This document shows, piece by piece, positions 50,327 through 59,151 of a stretch of DNA of 64,000 bases. The position numbers and the translations under genes were made by a program. The stretch is from positions 1 to 64,000 of the forward strand of contig USRT01000003.1 of the NCBI GenBank assembly GCA_900557195.1, written 5' to 3'. The DNA is from an uncultured Clostridium sp. (GTDB lineage: Bacteria; Bacillota; Clostridia; TANB77; CAG-508). The notes below the pieces were generated by a model, which saw only the letters and a list, made by a program, of their open reading frames with translations, was not told the DNA's origin and did no database searches. Every line of letters starts with the position of its first letter. Position 1 is the first letter of the stretch.

Positions 50327-50434
50327 ATGGGCAAGTTTTTTTTAATATGGCTTGGAATATCACTTGTTACTACCGTGTTAATATCAAGGATTCTCTCGGT
50401 TTGTAAAGAACCGGATGATCAAGAAGAGGAGTAA
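50327..50434 (+). CDS. 35-residue membrane peptide, probably acquired
   Basis: ATG 50327 follows AAAGGA by eight bases and opens a 35-codon frame: MGKFFLIWLGISL..., one TM helix, then the acidic tail CKEPDDQEEE. A promoter-like TATAAT region precedes it and a strong terminator follows, which supports a real transcription unit. Its G+C content fits the acquired group. No family was recognised. Confidence 0.6.
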   Translation: MGKFFLIWLGISLVTTVLISRILSVCKEPDDQEEE

Positions 50435-50440
50435 CTAAAA

Positions 50441-50478
50441 TAAAACCACTGTAAAAATTTACAGTGGTTTTATTTTAG
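50441..50478 (+). terminator. terminator after small membrane peptide
   Basis: TAAAACCACTGTAAA pairs perfectly with TTTACAGTGGTTTTA. Confidence 0.88.
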
Positions 50479-50542
50479 TTGACTTTTCATATTCTAAAAG
50501 TTATGTCCATAATAAAATAAATCAGAAATATATTATTGCAAT

Positions 50543-50567
50543 TTATATATATAATTTTTTACATGTA
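50543..50567 (+). repeat. 25-bp direct repeat, left copy
   Basis: TTATATATATAATTTTTTAC... (25 bp) recurs identically at 51698-51722, bracketing the IS481 copy at 18-19 bases from its ends. Confidence 0.7.
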
Positions 50568-50586
50568 TATAGGTTTAAAATAGATA

Positions 50587-51678
50587 TGTCACAAGTAAAT
50601 TGAAAATAAAATATTGAAAGAGAGTACCAGAAATGATATTGTTTAAATGACCAAAAATAAACGTATCAAGGAGGCACTCTCTTATGAGTAAAAGTATAAC
50701 ACAAAAAATGAAATATAAACAGTCTGTAGTGAAATATTCTTATAAATATGGAGTAAAAAATGCAGCGATAAAATATAATGAATGGCCGAAAACAATATAT
50801 AGATGGAGAGAAAGATATGATGGAAGTATAGAAAGTTTAAGAGATAAATCAAGACGTCCGCATCATCATCCAAATGAACATACAGAGAAAGAAATAAAAT
50901 TAATAAAGGATTAATAACAAAGAAACAGGCTTGGTAGTGTTATGGGTAAAATTAAGAGAAGTAGGATATAGAAGGACAGTACAAGGATTATACCATGTAT
51001 TACAAAGATTAGGAATATATGAAAAAGCACCAAGAAAAGGAAAAGAGCAAGAAAATATAGAAATAATAAGAGTAACATATCCAGGAGAAAAAGTGCAAGT
51101 AGATGTGAAGTATGTGCCAACAAAGTGTTTAACAAAAGAATTGCAAGAAAAAGGGGAAAAATATTATCAATATACAGCAATAGATGAATTTACGAGAATA
51201 AGATATACATGGTTCACAAATGAGCATAGCACATATATGTCAAGTGAATTTGCAAAGAGGCTGGTAAAGTATTATCCATTTAAAATAAAGACAATACAAA
51301 CAGATAATGGATTTGAATTTACGAACAGATTAAATTGGAATAGTGCAATAAGAAAAAAGAAGACATTATTTGAGAGAACATTAGAAGAATTAAGGATAGA
51401 ACATAGAAAAATAAAGCCATATACACCAAAAGAGAATGGAAAAGTAGAAAGAAGTCATAGAAAAGATCAAGAAAGATTTTATTATAAAAAAGTATTTTAT
51501 AGTTTAGAAGATTTAAGAAAACGAGGAGCAGAATGGAGAAAAGAATATAATAATTTTCCGATGAGACCGCTAGGATGGTTGAGCCCCAACGAGTTCTTAA
51601 AAAGATATAAAAGTCAAGAAGAATCGTTAATAACAATATAGGGTACTCAAAGTATATTGATTTCAAAAAAGTGTGACA
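50587..51678 (+). mobile_element. IS481-family insertion sequence
   Basis: Terminal inverted repeats begin TGTCACA (50587-50593) and end TGTGACA (51672-51678), within the longer imperfect TATGTCAC...TTGAAA. The element encodes one transposase, interrupted by a frameshift. No short target duplication is evident directly beside the ends, but a 25-bp direct repeat lies slightly further out on both sides. Confidence 0.8.
50684..51641 (+). pseudogene. IS481 transposase broken by an extra T (not a CGG site)
   Basis: The N-terminal helix-turn-helix (YGVKNAAIKYNEWPKTIYRWRERY) is read from 50684 to a TAA at 50912. Removing one T near 50911 joins it to LWVKLREVGYRRT... and the DDE domain (QVDVKY, QTDNGFEF, PKENGKVERSHRKDQ), for about 318 residues. 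The break occurs at GAT-TAA-T and differs from the CGG sites in base and context. It is either decay or an IS-specific frameshift. The simplest view is inactivation. Confidence 0.7.
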
Positions 51679-51697
51679 TATGATTGACTAACCTACA

Positions 51698-51722
51698 TTA
51701 TATATATAATTTTTTACATGTA
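51698..51722 (+). repeat. 25-bp direct repeat, right copy
   Basis: Identical to 50543-50567. Confidence 0.7.
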
Positions 51723-51835
51723 ATTATTGACAAATTTTCTGAGATATTATAAAATAAAAGTCTGTTAAAAAACACTATGATTTTTTTGTAATATTAGAAA
51801 CGCACATTATTATATTTAGCATAATAATGAATAAT

Positions 51836-51867
51836 AAACAACACTAAAAAGTAGTGTTGTTTTTTAA
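51836..51867 (+). terminator. terminator-like hairpin
   Basis: AAACAACACTA pairs with TAGTGTTGTTT, followed by T residues. Confidence 0.75.
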
Positions 51868-51971
51868 AGTTTATAATAATAATAAATATAATACAAAAGT
51901 TAATTTAGAGCAAATAAAAATTTTGTGAGTTATAAATATTACAAAAACAAACAATTAGAGGGAGGAAAAAA

Positions 51972-54014
51972 ATGGAAAAATTAAATTTAGGAAAAGAAAA
52001 AATAAGTAAATTACTATTGTCATTTTCAATACCATGTATTATTTCTTTGGTTGTAAATGCTTTATATAACATTGTAGACCAGATATTTATTGGTTGGGGT
52101 GTAGGATATTTAGGTAATGGAGCAACAAATATAGTTTTTCCAATAACTATTATTTGTTTGGCTTTTGCATTAATGTTTGGTGATGGCGCATCATCATATT
52201 TGAGTTTAAAATTAGGAGAAAATAAAAAAGAAGAAGCAGAAAAAGGTGTGTGCAATAGCATATTATCTTCAATAGTTGTTTCATGTATATTGTGTGCAAT
52301 CATTTTAGCATTTTTGCCACAACTATTAAATTTATTTGGATGTACAGATGCTTTAAGAGAATATGCTTTAAGCTATGGTTTTGTAATAGCTGTAGGACTT
52401 CCTTTTATGATGATAGGAACAACATTAAACTCTATTATTAGAGCAGATGGGTCACCAAAATTTGCTATGGCGTCAATGGTTACAGGAGCAATTATTAATA
52501 TTATATTAGACCCAATTGCAATTTTTGTATTAAACTTAGGTGTTACAGGTGCAGCTATAGCAACAGTTATTAGTCAATTTGTTACATTTTTTATAAATAT
52601 ACTTTATATTAAAAGATTCAAATCTATAAAAGTAACTAAGAAGAGTTTTAAATTTGAATTTTCTAGAATAGTAAAGGTTGCAATGCTTGGAATTTCATCG
52701 GTCATTACACAACTTGCAGTTGTTATTGTAATTGCAGTTTTAAATACATTATTAAAGAATTTTGGTCAAAATAGTAAATTTGGTTCAGAAATACCAATTA
52801 CAGTACTTGGAATTGTAATGAAGATTAATCAAATACTATCTAGCATTATTATTGGTATTGCAGCAGGTAGTCAACCAATTGTAGGATTTAACTATGGTGC
52901 TAAAAAATATAATCGTGTAAAAGAAACATTAAAAATAGTACTTATTTCAAGTGTTTGTGTTTCAATTATGGCATTTATTTTATTCCAAACAATACCAGAA
53001 CAATTAATTAGTATTTTTGGTTCAGGGGATGAGCTATATAATGAATTTGCTTGCTTAGCATTTAGAATATTTTTAATGTTAACTATATTTAATGGAATTC
53101 AAATTTCATCAGGTATTTTCTTCCAAGCAATTGGAAAACCTGCTAAATCAGCATTTTTAACATTATCAAGACAAATATTATTTTTTACACCTTCAGCAAT
53201 TATATTATCAAAAATGTTTGGTTTAATGGGTGTTTTATATGCAGGACCAGTAGCTGATGGATTAGCATTTTTAGTATCCGCTACATTACTTTTATTAGAA
53301 AGAAAAAGCTTAAATAAAAAGAGTAAAGAAGTTTCAAATGATATAAAAGAAGAATCTATAAATGATGATGTTAAAAATGAGGAGATTAATTTAAATTCAG
53401 ATGCAAATAAGAATATTATTATAACAATAGCAAGAGAATATGGTTCTGGTGGTAGATACATTGGACAGTTACTTGCAGAACAATTAGGAATTAAGTTATA
53501 CGATAAAAATCTAATTAAAATGGTTTCTAATGAAAGTGGTTTATCTGCATCATATATAGAAGAAAATGAACAAACAATAGGTGGGGGTATGCTCTTAGCT
53601 AATTTTAATTCACAATATTACAATAATATGACAAATGATGACAATTTATTTATTGCAGAAAGTAATGCAATAAAAGAAATTGCTACAAAAGGTTCTTGTA
53701 TTATTATTGGTAGATGTGCGGATTACATATTAAAGAATAATGAAAACGTATTTAGTATCTTCTTATATAATAGTGATGAAGAAAAAGTAAAAAGAGCAGT
53801 AAAATATTATGGATTAGAAGAAAAATCTGCTTTAAAAGAAATTAATAAAATTAATAAAGCAAGAGAAAATCATTATAAATATTATACAAATAAAAACTGG
53901 AAAGATTTTAGCAATTATGATTTAGCTATTAATGTAGATAAATTTGGTGTAGAAGAAACTGCTAAGATGATTAAAGAAATAGTAGAAAATAGTAAATTAG
54001 AAAAAGTAATGTAA
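51972..54014 (+). CDS. MATE transporter fused to cytidylate-kinase-like domain
   Basis: The 680-residue protein joins two domains. Residues 1-450 form a 12-TM MATE efflux transporter (FSIPCIISLVVNALYNIVDQIFIG; later FNYGAKKYNRVKE). A polar linker rich in Asn, Asp and Glu spans about 450-475. Residues 477-680 are a cytidylate-kinase-like P-loop domain: IITIAREYGSGGRYIG near 480, CIIIGRCADYIL near 578 and a C-terminal DLAINVDKFGVEETA. Each half is typical, and the fusion may link transport to a nucleotide-dependent or regulatory activity. GGGAGGA precedes ATG 51972. No in-frame CGG. Confidence 0.9.
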   Translation: MEKLNLGKEKISKLLLSFSIPCIISLVVNALYNIVDQIFIGWGVGYLGNGATNIVFPITIICLAFALMFGDGASSYLSLKLGENKKEEAEKGVCNSILSSIVVSCILCAIILAFLPQLLNLFGCTDALREYALSYGFVIAVGLPFMMIGTTLNSIIRADGSPKFAMASMVTGAIINIILDPIAIFVLNLGVTGAAIATVISQFVTFFINILYIKRFKSIKVTKKSFKFEFSRIVKVAMLGISSVITQLAVVIVIAVLNTLLKNFGQNSKFGSEIPITVLGIVMKINQILSSIIIGIAAGSQPIVGFNYGAKKYNRVKETLKIVLISSVCVSIMAFILFQTIPEQLISIFGSGDELYNEFACLAFRIFLMLTIFNGIQISSGIFFQAIGKPAKSAFLTLSRQILFFTPSAIILSKMFGLMGVLYAGPVADGLAFLVSATLLLLERKSLNKKSKEVSNDIKEESINDDVKNEEINLNSDANKNIIITIAREYGSGGRYIGQLLAEQLGIKLYDKNLIKMVSNESGLSASYIEENEQTIGGGMLLANFNSQYYNNMTNDDNLFIAESNAIKEIATKGSCIIIGRCADYILKNNENVFSIFLYNSDEEKVKRAVKYYGLEEKSALKEINKINKARENHYKYYTNKNWKDFSNYDLAINVDKFGVEETAKMIKEIVENSKLEKVM

Positions 54015-54066
54015 ATTCAAGAATCTTATTATTATGTGAGTAATAGAAAAATAAAACATAAAAACT

Positions 54067-54115
54067 ACATCTCAAATATTAGATAAATAATTTAATATTT
54101 GAGATGTTTTTTTAT
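54067..54115 (+). terminator. terminator after MATE fusion gene
   Basis: ACATCTCAAATATT pairs with AATATTTGAGATGT, then a T-run. Confidence 0.9.
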
Positions 54116-54212
54116 AAGATATTTTCACAAATGTGAAATTATGATATAATTATTATTAAGAAACTTTGGTTTCCAGATGCGGACAAACAAAAATGTATTT
54201 TTGGAGGAAATA

Positions 54213-54752
54213 ATGATGAAAAAAATCGCAACGTTAGTAATGGCAATGGTTATGACCATTTTTGCTATGTCCACTATTTTTACTGTATCTGCTGCAGGCA
54301 CTACAGATAATACTGAAACAGTAGCATATGATATGAATGGTGATGGTGTTATCAATGTAATGGACTTAACCATTATGAAAAACCTCATCATGAATGAAGA
54401 TTCTGGATACAGAGTCGCGGATGCAGTAAAAATCAAAAAACTCATTTTAGGTATATCAAAAACTGAGAATGAAGTAGGTAAGGCAGCAAGAGGATACAAT
54501 TTCAAAGAAATTAAAGTTTCCGATGAAAGTGTTAACTTTATTAGAAATAGTTTATCAAATTGTGAGCTTATTTCAATAAAGTATAATGCTGGAGACTTTA
54601 TTCTTGAGGATGAACTAACAGTTACAACACTTATGTTTGAAGAAACAGCAGAAACACCTTCTAAAGAAGATGTTGTAATAACATTCACAGTAGAAGAAGA
54701 AACATATGTTATTTGGATTAAAAATGGAGAATTTAAGGTTTCTCATAGTTAA
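54213..54752 (+). CDS. secreted dockerin-domain protein, probably acquired
   Basis: The 179-residue protein has a signal peptide (MMKKIATLVMAMVMTIFAMS, then TIFTVSAAG). A type I dockerin module follows with DMNGDGVINVMDLTIMKNLIM and a second, degenerate repeat VADAVKIKKLIL. The C-terminal 90 residues are a beta-rich domain of unknown type. Dockerins attach to cohesins on cellulosomes or other extracellular assemblies, but no cohesin is in this window. GGAGG at 54203-54207 serves ATG 54213 or 54216. Composition suggests acquisition. Confidence 0.82.
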   Translation: MMKKIATLVMAMVMTIFAMSTIFTVSAAGTTDNTETVAYDMNGDGVINVMDLTIMKNLIMNEDSGYRVADAVKIKKLILGISKTENEVGKAARGYNFKEIKVSDESVNFIRNSLSNCELISIKYNAGDFILEDELTVTTLMFEETAETPSKEDVVITFTVEEETYVIWIKNGEFKVSHS

Positions 54753-54784
54753 AATAGGTAAATAAAGTCAAAAGTTCGCATCGA

Positions 54785-54818
54785 CGCTGCAGGAGTTCTT
54801 CCTGTGGTGCTTTTTTAT
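54785..54818 (+). terminator. terminator after dockerin gene
   Basis: ACGCTGCAGGA and TTCCTGTGGTGCT form a G:U-containing stem, then TTTTTT. Confidence 0.75.
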
Positions 54819-54954
54819 AAAGTGAGTTAGAAGTTTAATATTTACAGAAAAGTTAGTACTACTAATTACTACACATTTTAATCTTGACAAACAAACAAGG
54901 GAGGATATATAATTATAACTAATTAAATTTGATTATGATTTTAAAAAGAATAAA

Positions 54955-55165
54955 GTAGTAGATTTATTGTTACAATAAAAAGAGAGGTAGTGTTATTTGG
55001 TGAAAACTATCAGTAAATAGATTTGCGAATTACAATTCTTATAGTAATTACGATAGCAACGAATAGCTATAAATAAGGCAATATAAAAAGTATATTGTGA
55101 ATAAAGGTGGTACCACGAGTTAAATCGTCCTTTTATATAAGGATAATTTAACTCATTTTTCTTTT
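54955..55165 (+). promoter_or_regulatory. T-box leader of tyrS with terminator
   Basis: The T-box sequence AAAGGTGGTACCACGAG lies at 55103-55119. The terminator pairs GAGTTAAAT with ATTTAACTC and ends ATTTTTCTTTT. TAC codons in the bulged region near 55032 and 55048 are candidate Tyr specifiers. Uncharged tRNA-Tyr should promote read-through into tyrS. Confidence 0.88.
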
Positions 55166-55193
55166 ACAAATAAAAATAAAAGGAGGAAATAAT

Positions 55194-56418
55194 ATGACAT
55201 TATTTGAAGAATTAAAATGGAGAGGAATAATAAAAGATATTTCTAGTCCAGAATTAGAAAAAAAGCTAAATGAAGGAGGAATGACCTTTTATATAGGAAC
55301 AGACCCAACAGCGGACAGCTTACATGTTGGGCATTTATCTAGTTTTCTAATATCAAAAAGATTAAAAGATGCTCGGACATCATCCAATTTTATTAGTTGG
55401 TGGGGGAACAGGAATGATTGGAGACCCAAGACCAACAACTGAAAGAGCTATGATATCAAAAGAAGAAGTAAACAAAAATTTTGAAAGTTTAAAGAAACAA
55501 GTAGAAGATATCTTTGGATTTGAAGTTGTAAATAATAATGATTGGTATAAGGATATTAATGTAATTGATTTTTTAAGAGACTATGGTAAATATTTTAATG
55601 TAAATTATATGTTAGATAAAGATATTATTAGAAGAAGATTAGAAACAGGAATTACATATACAGAGTTTTCTTATATGATACTGCAAGCTTTAGATTTTAA
55701 ATATCTACATGAAAATAAAGGCGTAGATATGCAGTGTGCAGGTTCAGATCAGTGGGGGAATATAACAGCAGGTATAGATTTAATTAGAAAATCTACAGGA
55801 GATGAGGTATTTGGCTTTACTATGCCTTTAGTTACAGATTCACAAGGTAAAAAATTTGGTAAAAGTGAAGGAAATGCTTTATGGCTTGATAAAAATAAAA
55901 CTTCTAGTTATAAGTTATATCAATTCTTTGTAAATGTAGAAGATTGTATGGTAATTGATTATTTAAAAATATATACATTTTTATCAAAAGATGAAATAGA
56001 AGAATATGAAAAGAAAAATAATGAACATCCAGAATTAAGAGAGGCACATAAGTGTTTAGCAAGAGAAATAATTACATTTTTACATGGTAAAGAAGAATAT
56101 GAAAAAGCAGTAAAATTAGCAGAAAGTCTATTTAATAATAAGTTTAAAGATTTATCAAAAGAAGATGTAGTAGAATTATTTGGAGATCAAGATATAAAAC
56201 AAGTAGAGGAAAATATTAATATTGTCGATTTTATTACAAATATGGGAGTAGTTAAAAGTAAAAGAGAAGCAAGAGAATTTATTCAAAATGGAGCAATATC
56301 TATTAATGGGGATAAAATTGATAATATAGAAACTACTGTAACAAATGATATGTTTATAGATAATACATATATTGTAGTAAAAAGAGGAAAGAAAAATTAT
56401 TATATAGGAAAGAAATAG
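55194..56418 (+). CDS. tyrS: tyrosyl-tRNA synthetase with CGGA +1 site
   Basis: Skipping C55374 (GCT-C-GGA, Gly61) joins the HIGH-containing start to the rest, for 407 residues, the normal size. The enzyme charges tRNA-Tyr. FYIGTDPTADSLHVGHL holds the class I HIGH-type motif at residues 44-48. GGHHP...LLVGGGTGMIGDP is restored by the shift. KFGKSEG is the KMSKS loop, and an S4 domain ends the protein (VVKSKREAREFIQNGAI). AAAGGAGG precedes ATG 55194, after the T-box. Confidence 0.96.
55374..55377 (+). other. CGG +1 frameshift site 19 (CGGA, Gly61 of TyrRS)
   Basis: Codons run GAT GCT [C] GGA CAT CAT CCA, giving KDAGHHPILLVGGGTG. Confidence 0.95.
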
Positions 56419-56499
56419 ATCCAGTTATTTACGTTAGAAAGAGTAATTAATTTACTCAATAATAAAAGTTACTTTTTACAGTTCTTTTGATTTAACAAA

Positions 56500-56700
56500 T
56501 AATGTTACCGCCTAGTAATAGTTGATATATGTATAAATTTAAACTAATCTTGAAGCGTGTCAGTGACTACTACTAATAAGTTTTATACCACGCAAGTAAT
56601 TGGAGAAGAAAAGGCTAAATGCGTACCATCGGCAATTAGTTTAAATTTATACATATATCAACTATTACTAGGCTAGTGTGTGCTTTTAAATAAGTTGTAA
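56500..56700 (+). ncRNA. structured element with 39-bp stem, copy 2
   Basis: Arms 56510-56548 and 56635-56673 are perfectly complementary over 39 bp. The core (TTGAAGCGTG, TAATAAGTTT, TACCACGC) and flanks (AATGTTACCGC, CTAGTGTGTGC) match copy 1 at 24715-24912. The stem differs at several positions, each with a matching change on the other arm. This implies selection on structure. It follows tyrS, as copy 1 follows metK. Confidence 0.6.
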
Positions 56701-56709
56701 ATCCTAAAC

Positions 56710-56752
56710 AACCAAAACCGTACAAGCTTAAATTGTACGGTTTTGGTTATAA
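56710..56752. terminator. bidirectional terminator
   Basis: AACCAAAACCGTACAA pairs perfectly with TTGTACGGTTTTGGTT. Confidence 0.88.
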
Positions 56753-56780
56753 AATATAATGAGAATTTTAAAGAATATAC

Positions 56781-57029
56781 TTAATTTCCAGACACATATT
56801 TTTGCTTTACAGTATTTATTTTTGTCTGTTCAACAGTTTCAGTCTTATACCAACCTTTTTCAGCCATTAAATTATAAATTTTATTTTGTATATCTAAACT
56901 TGTATTTAAAGCATCTTTAAAAGCTGCATGAACTTCAGCTGTTGATGATTCAATTGTTCCATGTAAATATAAATCACAAACACCTTTGATGATTAATAAT
57001 TCTTTTTCCATTAAATCTTTATCTTCCAT
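56781..57029 (-). CDS. CotF-like spore coat protein
   Basis: The 82-residue protein matches the Coat_F family: LLIIKGVCDLYLHGTIESSTAEVHAAFKDAL, then IQNKIYNLMAEKGWYKTE and a C-terminal QKYVSGN. Such small proteins occur in the spore coat or as general coat-like proteins in clostridia. On the minus strand AGGAGT precedes ATG 57029. It lies 8 bases after the small partner gene, which indicates one transcript. Confidence 0.85.
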   Translation of the reverse strand: MEDKDLMEKELLIIKGVCDLYLHGTIESSTAEVHAAFKDALNTSLDIQNKIYNLMAEKGWYKTETVEQTKINTVKQKYVSGN

Positions 57030-57037
57030 AACTCCTC

Positions 57038-57211
57038 CTATAATAAATTTAAAAATTTGTTAAATAATTCTGAATGTTTTGTTTCTAATTCTTTAATATA
57101 ATTAGAAAGATTTACATCTGTTAATTGTGAAGAAGTTTTGTTTGAACATATCTTCATAAAATTTTCATGTCCTAAAGCATCTTCAACATATAAAAGTTCT
57201 TTATTAGTCAT
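57038..57211 (-). CDS. small coat-associated protein
   Basis: The 57-residue protein (MTNKELLYVEDALGHENFMK..., then YIKELETKHSELFNKFLNLL) resembles the short helical companion proteins that accompany CotF-like genes in clostridia. GGTGGTGAT on the minus strand serves the ATG at 57211, and the upstream extension to 57241 lacks a ribosome site. It is the first gene of the pair. Confidence 0.7.
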   Translation of the reverse strand: MTNKELLYVEDALGHENFMKICSNKTSSQLTDVNLSNYIKELETKHSELFNKFLNLL

Positions 57212-57290
57212 AATATCACCACCTAAAAATAATATTTCCAAAAATTGAAAAATATATACATAAGAATAAGGAAGTTAAAACACCAAAAGT

Positions 57291-57352
57291 AATCATAATA
57301 AGTTGACACACATGGAATTATTTTTGCCTTATGTTAAATTTGTGCTAATGTC
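57291..57352. repeat. 62-bp intergenic repeat, copy A
   Basis: AATCATAATAAGTTGACACA, then ATGG..TTATTTTT....TATGTTAAATT.GTGC.AATGTC. About three quarters of positions match 58829-58891. Both copies sit 80-160 bases upstream of minus-strand genes. Confidence 0.55.
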
Positions 57353-57590
57353 ATACATAAAGAAGTAAATAAGTAACGATAGATAGCATTTAGCAATGTT
57401 ATATCATTATGAAACTTTTAATATTAGATAAAAAAATATAAAAATTTAGATATTAAAAAGCTTAATAAAGAATATTCTATTTTAAAAGCTGTTAAAACGA
57501 ATAAATTTTACTAAAAAATGTTGACACAGCAATTATTCTATTATAGAATGCAAACAACAGTTCTGGGATGAAAATATGAGGTGATTAGTA

Positions 57591-57881
57591 TTGAACAATA
57601 TAGAAAATTTAAAAGATTTAATTATATATCAAAGTCAAAATAATGAAAATATATCTGTTGAAGTTTTATATAATGAAGAAGACTTTTGGTTAACGCAAAA
57701 GTCAATGTCAAAATTATTTAATGTGGCAGAAAATAATATAACATATCATTTACAAAATATATTTAAAACAGGAGAATTAGAGCAAGATTCAGTTACTCAA
57801 AAAATTAGAGTAACTGCTTTAGATGGGAAAAAATATAACACAAATTTTTACAGTTTAGACACAAGCAAAAAAATATCATAG
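57591..57881 (+). pseudogene. truncated RhuM-family gene
   Basis: The 96-residue frame starts at TTG 57591 after GAGGTG. It matches the RhuM N-terminus: LIIYQSQNNENISVEVLYNEEDFWLTQKSMSKLF, NITYHLQNIFKTGELEQDSVTQ and DGKKYNTNFYSLD. RhuM proteins are about 330 residues. Here the frame ends in KKIS right after the conserved YxLD and the rest is missing, with a terminator 20 bases further. No in-frame CGG is involved. This is most likely a remnant. Confidence 0.75.
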
Positions 57882-57902
57882 AAATAAATTATATAAAATA
57901 TT

Positions 57903-57930
57903 AAAAAATAGCTATTTTAGCTATTTTTTA
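57903..57930. terminator. terminator
   Basis: AAAAAATAGCTATTTTAGCT followed by ATTTTTT, a symmetric stem. Confidence 0.7.
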
Positions 57931-58015
57931 ATACAATTTTTTAAATCTTTAACAGATAATTTCTCATTTTTATATTGACTTAAATATTACTACAAAAAGT
58001 CTACTAAAAATATAT

Positions 58016-58726
58016 CTATTCTTTACTTTTTTCTTCAATTTCTCTATTTTCAGTTATATTGCAACATTCATTAGGATTCTGAAAACTTAAATACCAATTC
58101 ATTCCATTTCTATTTTGACTAATTTGCTCATTTCTTTCTTGCAATTCGCAAAATGTTTTAGGAATAGGGGATATTATTGGATTGCAAGGAACCCAGTTTG
58201 CAGGAGTGGATGCGTTATTTATATCTGCAACTTGAAGAGCTTGAACAGTTCTTAAAATTTCTGGAATACATCTTCCAACATTCATTGGATATACTAAAAT
58301 TGCTCGAACTAATCCCTTATCATCAATAATAAATACATTTCTTACAGTTTCTGTATTACTTATATCATTTGAAATCATCCCATATTTTCTGGCAATCTGT
58401 CCATTTCTATCAGCTATGATAGGGAAGGGAACGCATATTCCTGTTTTGCAATATATATCATATAGCCATGCTAGGTGAGATGCGTTACTATCAACACTAA
58501 GTCCTATTAAACAAGTATTTAATTTTTCAAAATATGTATTTGACTTTGCAAAAGCAATTATTTCAGTAGTACAAACAGGAGTGAAGTCGCCTGGATGTGA
58601 GAAGAGAACAATCCATTTACCTCTATAATCATTAAGATTAATATTACCCATAGTGGTTTGAGCTTCGAAGTCTGGAGCATACATACCAATTTTTATATTT
58701 CCGTTCATCATTATTTCATAATCCAT
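58016..58726 (-). CDS. 1-Cys-type peroxiredoxin
   Basis: The 236-residue protein reduces peroxides. FSHPGDFTPVCTTE near residues 46-59 holds the peroxidatic Cys. The C-terminal PANWVPCNPIISPIPKTFCE and later CC match the long Prx6/AhpC-type layout of archaeal and clostridial enzymes. Three further cysteines occur near the end, beyond the usual fold. GGAGGT on the minus strand selects ATG 58726 over the frame start at 58741. Confidence 0.93.
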   Translation of the reverse strand: MDYEIMMNGNIKIGMYAPDFEAQTTMGNINLNDYRGKWIVLFSHPGDFTPVCTTEIIAFAKSNTYFEKLNTCLIGLSVDSNASHLAWLYDIYCKTGICVPFPIIADRNGQIARKYGMISNDISNTETVRNVFIIDDKGLVRAILVYPMNVGRCIPEILRTVQALQVADINNASTPANWVPCNPIISPIPKTFCELQERNEQISQNRNGMNWYLSFQNPNECCNITENREIEEKSKE

Positions 58727-58828
58727 AAAAATAACCTCCAATCATTTTTTATATAATATGTGATTTATTATAATTTGTTTCCAAAAGATAGGGGATATTT
58801 GAAAATAAAATAATAAAAACAAACAGGT

Positions 58829-58891
58829 AACCATAAAGAGTTGACGCGCATGAAAATTATTTTTCGTTTATGTTAAGTTAGTGCCAATGTC
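58829..58891. repeat. 62-bp intergenic repeat, copy B
   Basis: AACCATAAAGAGTTGACGCG, then CATG.AAATTATTTTT...TTATGTTAAGTTAGTGCCAATGTC. Related to 57291-57352, upstream of the peroxiredoxin gene. Confidence 0.55.
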
Positions 58892-59151
58892 CAAAGATGA
58901 TTTAATTAAGCCTATAAGCCAGTTTTCAAAATTAAATATATAAAATTAGAAAATGGAAAAATATTTTAATCGAAACAAAAAAATATAAACGGAAAATTAT
59001 GTAATTATTATAAAAAATGGCTTTATTACATTATTTTTAGTAGGATATATAAAAAGTGAAATTTCATTTATAATAAAAATTGAAGGAAGTCTTTAATCCA
59101 CATAAAAAAGTAATATATGGACATACTAAACAAATGAAAGAAGGTGATAAA

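Noticed and set aside
50684..51641. IS481 transposase break as another CGG site
   Set aside because: The extra base is T at GAT-TAA, with no CGG nearby.
57591..57881. RhuM-like gene truncated by a CGG shift
   Set aside because: No CGG occurs in or near the end of the frame, and no continuation in another frame was found.
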